Translations under genes and position numbers: made by a program
Origin: Chloroflexota bacterium
GTDB taxonomy: Bacteria; Chloroflexota; Anaerolineae; Anaerolineales; Villigracilaceae
Reading direction: 5' to 3'
Assembly: GCA_019873655.1 (NCBI GenBank)
Contig: JAIOAU010000002.1
Span: forward strand, 124,001 to 188,000
Length of the DNA: 64,000 nucleotides
In this document: positions 8,466 to 17,489 of the stretch, piece by piece
Layout: each line of letters opens with the position of its first letter
How positions within the stretch are numbered: position 1 is the stretch's first letter
Notes under the pieces: model-generated
The model's input: only the letters and a program-made list of their open reading frames with translations
What the model was told of the DNA's origin: nothing
The model's database searches: none

Positions 8466-9236
8466 ATGCCTGCTAAAGACCTGCTTTTCCTTCACCTGCG
8501 CGACCTGCCCTACTTCCGCGCCCTGCTGCGGTCGGTGGAGGCGCAGTTCTACCCGGCCCTCGACCTGCCCGCCCCGACCCTCGACCTGGGCTGCGGCGAC
8601 GGACATTTCGCCTCCCTGGCCTTCGACCGTCCCCTCGAAGCGGGCCTGGACCCCTGGCGGGATTCCCTGCGCGAAGCGCAGCGCCGCCGGGCGCACCGCT
8701 GGCTCGTCCAGGCCGATGGCGCGGCGATGCCGTTCCCGGCCGGTTATTTTGGCAGCGCCCTCAGCAACTCGGTGCTGGAACATATTCCGCACGTCGAAGC
8801 CGTCCTGGCCGAAGTCGCCCGGGTGCTGCAACCCGGCGCGCCGTTCGTCTTTTGCGTCCCCAATCCGCGTTATTTCAGCGCCCTTTCGCTGGCGCGCCTG
8901 CTTGGGCCCGGCTACCGGCGGTGGTTCGGCCGCGTCTCGCGCGTCGTTCACGCCGACGAGCCGCCGGTCTGGGAGGCGCGGCTGGAGCGGGCCGGTTTCC
9001 GGCTGGAGAGGTGGTGGTCCTATTTCTCCCCGGCGGCCATGCGCGTGTTAGAATGGGGACATTACCTGGGCCTGCCTTCGCTGCTTGCCCGCAAACTGAC
9101 CGGCCGCTGGATTCTCGTCCCCTCGCGGGCCAATTTGTTGCTGACGGAACGGTTCGTCCGCCGGTACGCCTCCGCCGAGCCGGTCGAGGACGGCGTGTTC
9201 ACCTTCTACGTTGCCCGAAGACATTCAACGATTTGA
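8466..9236 (+). CDS. Class I SAM-dependent methyltransferase
   Basis: A 256-residue methyltransferase. The SAM-binding motif LDLGCGDGHFA is near residues 39-49, and the motif-IV region reads SNSVLEHIPHVEAVLAEVAR, as in the Methyltransf_11 family. The C-terminal part is more hydrophobic and variable, so the acceptor cannot be named. It sits 29 bp upstream of a second methyltransferase and upstream of the GT-C genes, which suggests methylation of a cell-envelope lipid or glycan (inference). Confidence 0.85.
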   Translation: MPAKDLLFLHLRDLPYFRALLRSVEAQFYPALDLPAPTLDLGCGDGHFASLAFDRPLEAGLDPWRDSLREAQRRRAHRWLVQADGAAMPFPAGYFGSALSNSVLEHIPHVEAVLAEVARVLQPGAPFVFCVPNPRYFSALSLARLLGPGYRRWFGRVSRVVHADEPPVWEARLERAGFRLERWWSYFSPAAMRVLEWGHYLGLPSLLARKLTGRWILVPSRANLLLTERFVRRYASAEPVEDGVFTFYVARRHSTI

Positions 9237-9265
9237 CCCTCTGACTGCCGACTATCTGATTTGCA

Positions 9266-10006
9266 ATGCCCTTCGACGAAACCTATTTTTCCTCTCACGC
9301 TTACCGGAACGTCTCCTTTGCCCGCTTCAGCCAGTATTGGTGGTCGAACCGCTTTTACGCCATCCTGGCGCGCCGCGCCGGACGTCGCGGCGGTCGCCTG
9401 CTCGAGGTCGGTTCCGGGCTGGGACATCTGGTCGGGCGGCTGGAGGGTCATTTCGAGACCTTCGCGGTGGACGTCAATCCCTGGGCGCTGGTACAATCGA
9501 AGACCGTTGCAAGGCGCACGCCGCTGTCCCTGGCCTCGGCCGAGGAGTTGCCTTTTACGGACGGCGTCTTCGACGTCGTTGTGCTCAAGCATGTGGTTGA
9601 GCATCTGCCGCGCCCGGAGCGGGCGCTCGCCGAGGCGGCTCGTGTTCTGGCCCCGGGCGGAGGCTTGATTCTTTCGGCGCCCAATCTGTCCTCGGTGGCG
9701 CGTCGCTGGAAAAAAGAAAAATGGATCGGCTATCAGGATCCAACGCACATCTCGCTCAAAGAACCGGCGGAGTGGCTGGCCCTTCTGGGCGCGGCCGGGT
9801 TCGAGGTCCGGCGCGTCTTCTCCGATGGGTTGTGGGACGCGCCCTATATCCCCCTCGCGCCGAAGGCGCTCCAAAAGTTGATCTTTGGCGCGCCGGGCGG
9901 TTTCCAGGCGGTGACAGGAATCGTCTTCCTCCCCCTGCGCTGGGGCGAGACGATGATCGTGATTGCGCGGAAATCAAACCACCTTCAAGAGCAACCAACG
10001 GACTGA
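9266..10006 (+). CDS. Class I SAM-dependent methyltransferase
   Basis: A 246-residue methyltransferase. Motif I is LLEVGSGLGHLVGRL, the acidic residue after strand 2 is in FAVDVNPWAL, and motif IV reads VVLKHVVEHLPRPERALAEA. The domain layout resembles Methyltransf_11 enzymes found in polysaccharide clusters. It is not a close repeat of the preceding methyltransferase. The next gene, a GT-C membrane protein, starts 6 bp downstream, so the two are probably translated from one mRNA. Confidence 0.85.
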   Translation: MPFDETYFSSHAYRNVSFARFSQYWWSNRFYAILARRAGRRGGRLLEVGSGLGHLVGRLEGHFETFAVDVNPWALVQSKTVARRTPLSLASAEELPFTDGVFDVVVLKHVVEHLPRPERALAEAARVLAPGGGLILSAPNLSSVARRWKKEKWIGYQDPTHISLKEPAEWLALLGAAGFEVRRVFSDGLWDAPYIPLAPKALQKLIFGAPGGFQAVTGIVFLPLRWGETMIVIARKSNHLQEQPTD

Positions 10007-10012
10007 TGTAGC

Positions 10013-12166
10013 ATGCAGGAGCCAAGCGTACTCGATTACGTCAAGTCCATTTTCAAAGACTGGAAATCGTTCGTCGGCTTCCTCCGCGCCCTCTTCGACG
10101 CGGCCCGGTGGGAGGAGTTCAACCGCCATTTCGTCGAGGCGATGCCGCCCGAACCGCTCCCGCCCGAGCCGCCGGTTTTGCCGGCGGAGGGCCAGGCGGT
10201 CTTTCCCTGGCGCGCTGCCCTGGCGCTCTTCCTGGCCCTGGTGGGACAATGGTTTCTGGAAGCGGGCGTCCGCAATGCTGCGGCCGGGATTCTTTTCTAC
10301 GCGCTGGCGGTTGCTCTGGCGGTCTGGAGCGCGCGGCGCGGCGAGTGGATTCTGGCCTCCCCGCCTGCCGCGACCCAGCGCCGCGCCGAGGCGTTGACCG
10401 TCCGTCTGCTGCCGTTCCTGATCGGCAGCCTGGGGGGAACGGTTTGTGCCGTGGCGGCCTTCCTCGATTTTGGCGGCAATCGCTTCACCTGGCACAATCT
10501 CATCTGGTGGCTGCTGGCCACCGGTTTCTGGATGTTGGTCTTCTGGCAGTCGTCATCCCAGGCGCGCCAGCGTCGGCGGCCGCCGCGGACTGCCGCGGAG
10601 CGCCGTCAGGCCTGGCTGTGGGCCGCGCTCGTGTTGGCGGCGGCGGTCGTGGTCATCTTCTTCCGTGTGTACCGCCTGAATGAAGTCCCCGCCGAGCCGT
10701 TCAGCGATCACGCCGAGAAAATCCTGGACGTATATGACCTCAGCCAGGGACAGTACAAGATTTTCTTCGAACGCAACACCGGCCGGGAGGGTTTGCAAAT
10801 GTATCTCACCCTGGCCGTGGCGCGCCTGTTCAAAACCGGCCTCTCTTTCCTCAGCCTGAAGATTGGCACGGTGCTGTGCGGCCTCTTGACCCTGCCTTAC
10901 GTTTACCTGCTGGGCAGGGAGGTCGGCAACCGCCGCGTGGCGCTGCTGGCGCTCTTCCTGGTCGGCGTCGCCTATTGGCCGAACGTCATCAGCCGCGCCG
11001 GGCTGCGTTTCCCGTTCTATCCGCTCTTTGTCGCGCCCGTCCTTTACCATTTGCTGCGCGGCCTGCGCAACCAAAATCGCAGCGACTTCGTGATGGCCGG
11101 CTTTTTCCTCGGCTTGGGACTGCACGGCTACAGTCCCTTCCGCATCGTGCCGCTGCTGGTTGTGGTCGGCGTCGGCCTCTATGCGTTGCACAACCGTCCC
11201 CGCCAGTCGTGGACGCGGGCGGTGATCTGGGTGGGCATCATGGCGACGGTCGCGCTGATGGTTTTCCTGCCGCTCTTGCGCTACGCGGTCGACAATCCCG
11301 GGATGTTTTCTTACCGGGCCATGTCGCGGCTTGGGACGGTGGATCAGCCCCTGCCCGGCCCCGCCTGGCAAATCTTTCTCTCGAATGTCTGGAAGGGGCT
11401 GCTGATGTTCAACTGGGACAACGGCGAAATTTGGGTGCATTCTATCCCCCACCGCCCGGCCCTGGACCTGATTTCGGCGGCCCTGTTCGTACTCGGCGCG
11501 GCGCTGGTCCTGACCCGTTACCTGCGTCAGCGCCGCTGGCTGGACCTCTTCCTCTTGCTGTCCATTCCTATTTTGCAACTCCCCTCTACCCTTTCGCTGG
11601 CGTTCCCGGCCGAGAATCCGGCGCTCAACCGGGCGGGCGGCGCTTATCTGCCGGTTTTTCTGCTGGCTGCTCTGGCGCTCGACGGGCTGGCCAGCAGCCT
11701 CCAGGCGCGTACCAGCCGTCGTCTGGGACCGCTGCTGGCCAACGGCCTGGTCTTCCTGCTCTTGCTCTGGTCTTCCTTCCAGAACTTCAATCTGGTATTC
11801 ATTCAGTATGATCAACGTTTCCGCGAGGGTGCCTGGAATTCCTCGGAGATGGGGTCGGTGATCGCCGACTTCCGCCAGAAGTACGAGACGACCGATACCG
11901 TCTGGATCGTCGCCTATCCCCACTGGGTGGACACGCGCCTGCCGGGAGTCTGGGCGGGCATCCCCAACCGGGATTTTGCCATCTGGCCGGAGCAGATCGA
12001 GTCAACTCTGCCGCTGGCCGGCCCCAAGATGTTCCTCCTGCGCCCCGATGACGTCAACGGCCTCGAGACGCTCCAGCGCCTGTATCCGCAAGGCGAGGTG
12101 CAACGATACTCCTCGCGTCTGCCGTCTCATGATTTCCTGATCTACTTCGTCCCGGCTCAGCCGTGA
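10013..12166 (+). CDS. GT-C membrane glycosyltransferase (PMT/ArnT-like, GT39 group)
   Basis: A 717-residue polytopic protein. A soluble N-terminal stretch and three helices (about residues 1-200) precede an ArnT/PMT-like core, whose first outer loop has an acidic motif (D232 in EPFSDHAEK). About a dozen helices follow, then a roughly 120-residue soluble tail. GT-C enzymes use polyprenyl-phosphate sugars on the outer membrane face. The N-terminal extension is longer than in ordinary ArnT proteins. It is followed 17 bp later by the 1645-residue GT-C/YYY protein, so the two are likely co-expressed. Confidence 0.75.
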   Translation: MQEPSVLDYVKSIFKDWKSFVGFLRALFDAARWEEFNRHFVEAMPPEPLPPEPPVLPAEGQAVFPWRAALALFLALVGQWFLEAGVRNAAAGILFYALAVALAVWSARRGEWILASPPAATQRRAEALTVRLLPFLIGSLGGTVCAVAAFLDFGGNRFTWHNLIWWLLATGFWMLVFWQSSSQARQRRRPPRTAAERRQAWLWAALVLAAAVVVIFFRVYRLNEVPAEPFSDHAEKILDVYDLSQGQYKIFFERNTGREGLQMYLTLAVARLFKTGLSFLSLKIGTVLCGLLTLPYVYLLGREVGNRRVALLALFLVGVAYWPNVISRAGLRFPFYPLFVAPVLYHLLRGLRNQNRSDFVMAGFFLGLGLHGYSPFRIVPLLVVVGVGLYALHNRPRQSWTRAVIWVGIMATVALMVFLPLLRYAVDNPGMFSYRAMSRLGTVDQPLPGPAWQIFLSNVWKGLLMFNWDNGEIWVHSIPHRPALDLISAALFVLGAALVLTRYLRQRRWLDLFLLLSIPILQLPSTLSLAFPAENPALNRAGGAYLPVFLLAALALDGLASSLQARTSRRLGPLLANGLVFLLLLWSSFQNFNLVFIQYDQRFREGAWNSSEMGSVIADFRQKYETTDTVWIVAYPHWVDTRLPGVWAGIPNRDFAIWPEQIESTLPLAGPKMFLLRPDDVNGLETLQRLYPQGEVQRYSSRLPSHDFLIYFVPAQP

Positions 12167-12183
12167 GGTTTGAGGATTAAGGT

Positions 12184-15100
12184 ATGTCTGTTTCGGAACG
12201 TCGCGCCCGCGCCCTGAATCTGGCCTGTGATTTGCTCTTCCTGCTCGTTTTGCTGATGGCTACGCTGCTGCGCGCCACCGGCCTGGACTGGGGCGAGTTC
12301 GCCCATCAGCACCCGGACGAATTGTTCCTGACCTCGGTGACCGCCGACATCCAGCCGGTCGGCAGTCTGCGCGAATACTTCGACACCGCCCATTCCAGCC
12401 TGAACCCCCAAAACCGCGGTCACGGTTTCTTCGTCTATGGCACACTGCCGGTCTTCCTGACCCGCTACGTAGCCGAATGGAGCGGGGCGACGAACATCAA
12501 ACTCATCGGCCGCCAACTCTCCGCCCTGGCCGACCTGGGGACGATCATCCTGCTCTATTTCATCGTCGCCCGCGTCTATCACCGCGGCGTGGCGCTGCTG
12601 GCGGCTGCCTTCTCGTCGCTGGCGGTGATGCAGATTCAGCAGGCGCATTTCTATACTGCTGATCATTTCGTCAATTTTTTCCTCTTCCTGGCGCTCTGGT
12701 TTGCCGTCCTGATCGCCGAGCGGCGCTGGCCGGGTGTGCAAGTCGAACTGCCCGTCCGGTCGGCCGAAACCGACGCCGAGGCCCAAGGGCGGGAGCGGCT
12801 GGGCGCTTTGACGCGCGCTTTCCTGCGCGATCGCCTCACCTGGTACAGCCTGGCTTTTGGGGCGGCGCTTGGCATGGCCGTGGCCTGTAAGATCAACGCC
12901 GCCTTTGGGGCTCTCCTTTTGCCAGCGGCGCTGGTCGTCGCTTATTTCCGCAAGGAGGGCGCCGCGGCCGTCTCTCCCGACCCGGCGCGGCAGGAAGCGT
13001 TCCTGCGCTATGTCTGGGTCTATCTGATTCTGGGCGGCCTGGCGACGCTGCTCTTTTTCCGCATTTTCCAGCCGTACGCCTTCGATGGTCTTCTCCCCAA
13101 CAGCGAGTGGATTGCCAGCATCCGCGCTCAGCGGTCGCAGGTCGGGGCCGATCTGCCCTGGAATTTGCAATGGGTGCGGCGCTCGCGCCTGTTTTCCTTC
13201 CAGAATTTGACCGTCTGGGGTCTCGGCCTGCCGCTGGGGGTGCTGGCTTGGGCCGGCTTCCTCGCCATGGGCTGGCGCATCCTGCGCCGCGAGTGGAGTC
13301 AGCACGTCCTGTTGTGGGGCTGGACTCTGGCCTACTTTACCTGGCAGTCGCTGCAGTTCAACGCGACAATGCGGTATCAGTTGCCGGTTTACCCGCTCCT
13401 GGCGATGATGGCGGCCTGGGGCGTCTTCGCCCTCCTCGGCGGGCCGCTTCCCGGACGGGACGCCCGTTGGCTGCGCCTCCTGGCCAGGCTGCGAAAGGCC
13501 GCCGCGCTGACGATCGCTTTTGTCGTCCTGGGCCTGACCGCCGCCTGGGCGGTGGCTTTCCACAGCATCTACCTGCGCCCCGAACCGCGCATCGCCGCCT
13601 CGTACTGGATTTATGAAAACGTCCCCGGCCCGATCAACTTGCGCATCCGGCAGGCCGACGGGCGGGTGGTCCAGCAGCCGATTCCGTTCCCGACCGGATT
13701 CGTGATTCGGGCCGGGCAGCCTTTCGAAGCGGTCATCGTCCCGCGCACGGACGGCAGTCTCCAGGAGGTGACTCTCGGCCACGTGCTGGATACCCAGGCC
13801 GAGGGTCCGGCGACGCTGCGCCTCACGGTTGTGGGGCTGGCCTCGGATGGTCAGTCCCTGGCCTCGACTTCTCTGACGGCCGATTTCGTCTCTCGGACCG
13901 ACCCGCGCGGCGAGTCCTACACCCTGACCTTCGATTCTCCCGTCTCTGTGCAGAGCGGCGGGATGTACATTCTGCGCTTCGAGACCGACCGCGGCGCGCT
14001 GACCTTCTCCGGCGCGGCCCTGGTCAACGAGACCGATTACGACTATGGCTTGCCCTTCCGGGTGGGCGGATTCGACGGCTTTGGCGGCATCTACCGCGGC
14101 GATCTCAATTTGCAGGTCTATTGGCCCGACAACGCCGACAAGGTGACCCGCCTGCTGACCTGCCTCGAGCAGGGCGATTACATTCTTATCCCCACCAACC
14201 ACCAGTACGGGCAGATTACGCGCCTGCCGGAGCGGTATCCGCTCACCACGCATTACTACCGCGAATTGATCGGCTGTCCGCCCGACCGCGAGATTGCCTG
14301 GTGCTACCGCGTCGCCGAGCCGGGCATGTTCGAGGGCCGGCTGGGGTACGATCTGGTGGCGGTCTTCACTTCCTACCCGACCCTCGGCCCGTGGACGATC
14401 AACGACCAGGCCGCGGAGGAAGCCTTTACTTTCTACGATCATCCCAAGGTCCTGATCTTCCAACGGCGTCCGGATTTCGATCGTGAGCAGGCAGCGGCCA
14501 GCCTGCAGTCGGTGGACCTCAGCCAGGTGGTCAACCTGACGCCCCTTCAGGCCGATGACTATCGCAGCACCCTGCTCCCGCCCGATCGTCTGGCGGCCCA
14601 GCAGGCAGGCGGGACCTGGTCCGAGTTGTTCGACCGCCAGGCCTGGTACAACCGCTTCCCCGGCCTGGGCGCGGCGCTCTGGTATCTGGTCGTCTTCGGC
14701 GTTGGCCTGCTGGCCTATCCGGTGGTGCGGGCGGCGTTGCCGGGGTTGCCCGACCGGGGCTATCCCCTGGCGCGCATGGCCGGTTTGCTGCTGTGGGCCT
14801 GGTTCTCCTGGCTGGCGGGTTCGGCGGGCATCCCCTACAGCAAGACGACCATCGCCGTCTGTCTGGGGCTGATGGCGCTGATTAGCGCGCTGCTGGCCTA
14901 TCGTCAGCGCGATGAACTGCGGGAAGAATGGCGCACGAAGAAGAAATATTTCCTGACGGTCGAATTGCTCTTCCTGCTCTTCTTCCTGCTCGATTTGGGC
15001 ATCCGCCTCGGCAACCCGGATATGTGGCATCCCTCCAAGGGCGGCGAGCGGCCGATGAATTTCTCCTACTTCAACGCCATCCTGCGCAGCACGACTTTCC

Positions 15101-17121
15101 CGCCCTATGATCCGTGGTTCGCCGGTGGTTACATTAACTACTACTACTTCGGTTACGTCATCTTTGGCACGCCGGTCAAATTGCTCGGCATCCTGCCTTC
15201 GATCGCCTGGAATTTGCTTCTGCCGACCCTGTACGCGGTGCTGGCGCTGAGCGCCTTCTCGGTTGGCTGGAACCTGGTCGGCAGCGGCAAGGAGGCGGAG
15301 GCGAAAATCGGGTCTTTCCTGCGCCAGCCGGCCTTTCTCGCGGGCCTGGCGGCCGCGGCGGCCATGGTCCTGCTGGGCAATCTGGGGATTGTGCGCCTGT
15401 TCTATCAGGGATTCCAGCGCGTCGGCGCGCCGGGCGGCCTCATCGCCGACGGCGATCTCTTCCAGCGTCTGGCCTGGGCGGTGAAGGGATTCTTCCAGGT
15501 GCTGGCGGGGGTGCGTCTCCCCATCGGCCGCGGCGACTGGTACTGGTTCCCCAGCCGCATCATCCCCGCCCCGGGCGACGTGGAACCGATCACCGAGTTC
15601 CCGGTCTTCACTTTCCTGTACTCGGACATGCACGCTCACAACCTGTCCATGCCGGTCGAGGTGCTGTCCGTTGCCTGGGCGCTCTCGGTTCTGCGCGGCC
15701 AGTTCCGGCGCCGCTCGCCGCTCGACCTGGCGCTGTGTTTTCTCTTCGGCGGCCTGGTCATCGGCGCGCTGTATCCCATCAATCTGTCGGATATTTACAC
15801 CTACCTGCCGCTGGGTTTCGTCGCCCTTGCCTACACCATCTGGCGTTATGTGGACGTGACCGCCATCCCCGGGCTGAATCGTCTGCCGCCCTGGCTGGCT
15901 CGTCTGTTGCTGGCGGCTGTCGGCGTCCTGACCCTGACGCTGCTGGCTTATCTGATGTACCAGCCCTACCGCCACTGGTATGTCCAGGCCTATGGGCGGG
16001 TGACCTTGTGGAAAGGGACGCGCACGCCCATCTCCTCGTACCTGGCCCACTGGGGCGTGTTTTTGTTCGTGATTGTTTCGTGGATGGTCTGGGAGACGCG
16101 CGAGTGGATGGCGGCCACGCCTCTCTCGGCCCTGCGCCGTCTCAAACCGTACCTCAACCTGATTCTGACCGCCCTCTTTTTGCTCCTCCTGCTGATGGTC
16201 GTCCAGCAAGTTTCGGTGCTTCTGCCCTCCAACTACGCGCCCTGGAAGGGAATCAGCGTCATCTGGCTTGTTTTGCCGCTGGCGGCCTGGGCGGGCGTTC
16301 TGATTTTGCGCCCCGGTCTGCCGGATTCGCGGCGGGCGGTTCTGTTTCTCATCGGCACGGCGCTGATGCTGACCCTGATGGTCGAGGTCGTCGTCGTCAG
16401 CGGCGACATCGGGCGCATGAACACCGTCTTCAAGTTCTACCTCCAGGCCTGGATTTTGCTCGGCCTGAGCGCCGCGGCGGCGTTTACCTGGCTGCTGCCG
16501 GAATTGCCGAAATGGACATTCCGCTGGCGCGCCTTCTGGCAGTTGTCTGCGACGGTGCTTTTGACTTTCTCCGCCCTGTTCTTGTTGATCGGCGGCATGG
16601 ACAAAATCCAGGATCGCACGACTCCCAGCGCGCCTCATACGCTGGACAGTATGACGTACATGGCCACCTCGCAGTATTACGACTATGGCGTGATGATGGA
16701 CCTGAGCGAAGATTACCGCGCCATCCAATGGTTGCAGGACAATGTGCAGGGGTCGCCGGTCATTGTCGAGGCCAATATCCCCGAATACCGCTGGGGTTCG
16801 CGCTATACGATCTACACCGGCCTGCCCGGCGTGGTCGGCTGGAACTGGCATCAGCGTCAGCAGCGCGCCCTGACCCCCGAATGGGTCACGAACCGGGTGG
16901 CAGAGATCAACCGCTTCTACACGACCACCGATTCGACCGTTGTGCGAGACTTTCTGGTCAGGTACAATGTACGTTACATCATTGTCGGTCAACTGGAGCG
17001 CGCCGTTTATGCCAGCGGTTACGGCCTCCGGAAATTCGAGTGGTTCGAGGGCCGTTTCTGGCGGGAAGTTTATCGCGACGGCCAGACGGTGATTTATGAG
17101 GTGATCGAAGGAGCGCGGTGA
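12184..17121 (+). CDS. Giant GT-C / YYY-domain (DUF2298) fusion membrane protein
   Basis: A 1645-residue membrane protein with two halves. Residues 1 to about 800 resemble GT39-type enzymes: an early acidic motif HPDE (D45, E46), many helices, then a beta-rich soluble insert at about residues 475-650. Residues from about 830 form a YYY (Chlor_Arch_YYY, DUF2298) domain with the signature YYYFG at 986-990, FYLQAW near residue 1418, and a C-terminal soluble part ending in VRYIIVGQLER. The YYY family is known from Archaea and Chloroflexota and has no proven activity. The fusion suggests that a sugar transferase and the YYY unit work on the same lipid-linked substrate (inference). Confidence 0.85.
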   Translation: MSVSERRARALNLACDLLFLLVLLMATLLRATGLDWGEFAHQHPDELFLTSVTADIQPVGSLREYFDTAHSSLNPQNRGHGFFVYGTLPVFLTRYVAEWSGATNIKLIGRQLSALADLGTIILLYFIVARVYHRGVALLAAAFSSLAVMQIQQAHFYTADHFVNFFLFLALWFAVLIAERRWPGVQVELPVRSAETDAEAQGRERLGALTRAFLRDRLTWYSLAFGAALGMAVACKINAAFGALLLPAALVVAYFRKEGAAAVSPDPARQEAFLRYVWVYLILGGLATLLFFRIFQPYAFDGLLPNSEWIASIRAQRSQVGADLPWNLQWVRRSRLFSFQNLTVWGLGLPLGVLAWAGFLAMGWRILRREWSQHVLLWGWTLAYFTWQSLQFNATMRYQLPVYPLLAMMAAWGVFALLGGPLPGRDARWLRLLARLRKAAALTIAFVVLGLTAAWAVAFHSIYLRPEPRIAASYWIYENVPGPINLRIRQADGRVVQQPIPFPTGFVIRAGQPFEAVIVPRTDGSLQEVTLGHVLDTQAEGPATLRLTVVGLASDGQSLASTSLTADFVSRTDPRGESYTLTFDSPVSVQSGGMYILRFETDRGALTFSGAALVNETDYDYGLPFRVGGFDGFGGIYRGDLNLQVYWPDNADKVTRLLTCLEQGDYILIPTNHQYGQITRLPERYPLTTHYYRELIGCPPDREIAWCYRVAEPGMFEGRLGYDLVAVFTSYPTLGPWTINDQAAEEAFTFYDHPKVLIFQRRPDFDREQAAASLQSVDLSQVVNLTPLQADDYRSTLLPPDRLAAQQAGGTWSELFDRQAWYNRFPGLGAALWYLVVFGVGLLAYPVVRAALPGLPDRGYPLARMAGLLLWAWFSWLAGSAGIPYSKTTIAVCLGLMALISALLAYRQRDELREEWRTKKKYFLTVELLFLLFFLLDLGIRLGNPDMWHPSKGGERPMNFSYFNAILRSTTFPPYDPWFAGGYINYYYFGYVIFGTPVKLLGILPSIAWNLLLPTLYAVLALSAFSVGWNLVGSGKEAEAKIGSFLRQPAFLAGLAAAAAMVLLGNLGIVRLFYQGFQRVGAPGGLIADGDLFQRLAWAVKGFFQVLAGVRLPIGRGDWYWFPSRIIPAPGDVEPITEFPVFTFLYSDMHAHNLSMPVEVLSVAWALSVLRGQFRRRSPLDLALCFLFGGLVIGALYPINLSDIYTYLPLGFVALAYTIWRYVDVTAIPGLNRLPPWLARLLLAAVGVLTLTLLAYLMYQPYRHWYVQAYGRVTLWKGTRTPISSYLAHWGVFLFVIVSWMVWETREWMAATPLSALRRLKPYLNLILTALFLLLLLMVVQQVSVLLPSNYAPWKGISVIWLVLPLAAWAGVLILRPGLPDSRRAVLFLIGTALMLTLMVEVVVVSGDIGRMNTVFKFYLQAWILLGLSAAAAFTWLLPELPKWTFRWRAFWQLSATVLLTFSALFLLIGGMDKIQDRTTPSAPHTLDSMTYMATSQYYDYGVMMDLSEDYRAIQWLQDNVQGSPVIVEANIPEYRWGSRYTIYTGLPGVVGWNWHQRQQRALTPEWVTNRVAEINRFYTTTDSTVVRDFLVRYNVRYIIVGQLERAVYASGYGLRKFEWFEGRFWREVYRDGQTVIYEVIEGAR

Positions 17122-17125
17122 ATCG

Positions 17126-17485
17126 GTGAGCGGCTTCATTCTCCATATCACCACGCGTTGGGCCTGGCAGGCGGCGCAGGCGGCTGGTTTCTACGCCGCC
17201 GATTCGCTCGCGGGGCAGGGGTTCATCCACTGTTCCCATCCCTCGCAGGTCTTGCGTGTAGCCAATAATCTCTTTCGCGGGCAGGATGACCTCGTCCTGC
17301 TGGTCATTGACCCCGCTCGTCTGACCGCTCCCTGGAAATGGGAGCCGGCCGCCGACCTGGCGACCGAGACTTTTCCGCACATCTACGGCCCGCTCAACCT
17401 GGACGCGGTTGTCGGCGTCCTGCCCTTTGGCCGCGACGCCGCCGGCGACTTTGTCCTGCCGCCCGAATTGGACGACCGAGCCTGA
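17126..17485 (+). CDS. DUF952 domain protein
   Basis: A 119-residue soluble protein of the DUF952 family, starting at GTG 17126. Family landmarks are GFIHCSHPSQ, the run VANNLFRGQDDLVLLVID, and FPHIYGPLNLDAVVGV. DUF952 has a fold related to ADP-ribosyltransferases/RNA phosphotransferases, but no established reaction. It lies between two giant YYY genes with 4-bp gaps on both sides, so it is probably co-translated with them; a functional link is unproven. Confidence 0.8.
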   Translation: MSGFILHITTRWAWQAAQAAGFYAADSLAGQGFIHCSHPSQVLRVANNLFRGQDDLVLLVIDPARLTAPWKWEPAADLATETFPHIYGPLNLDAVVGVLPFGRDAAGDFVLPPELDDRA

Positions 17486-17489
17486 ACCT

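Noticed and set aside
12157-17154. A 1665-residue open frame antisense to the 1645-residue membrane protein
   Set aside because: Its product is rich in Q, R, E, G and H with no domain pattern. Long antisense frames are common in high-GC genes, and the plus strand has clear GT-C and YYY motifs.
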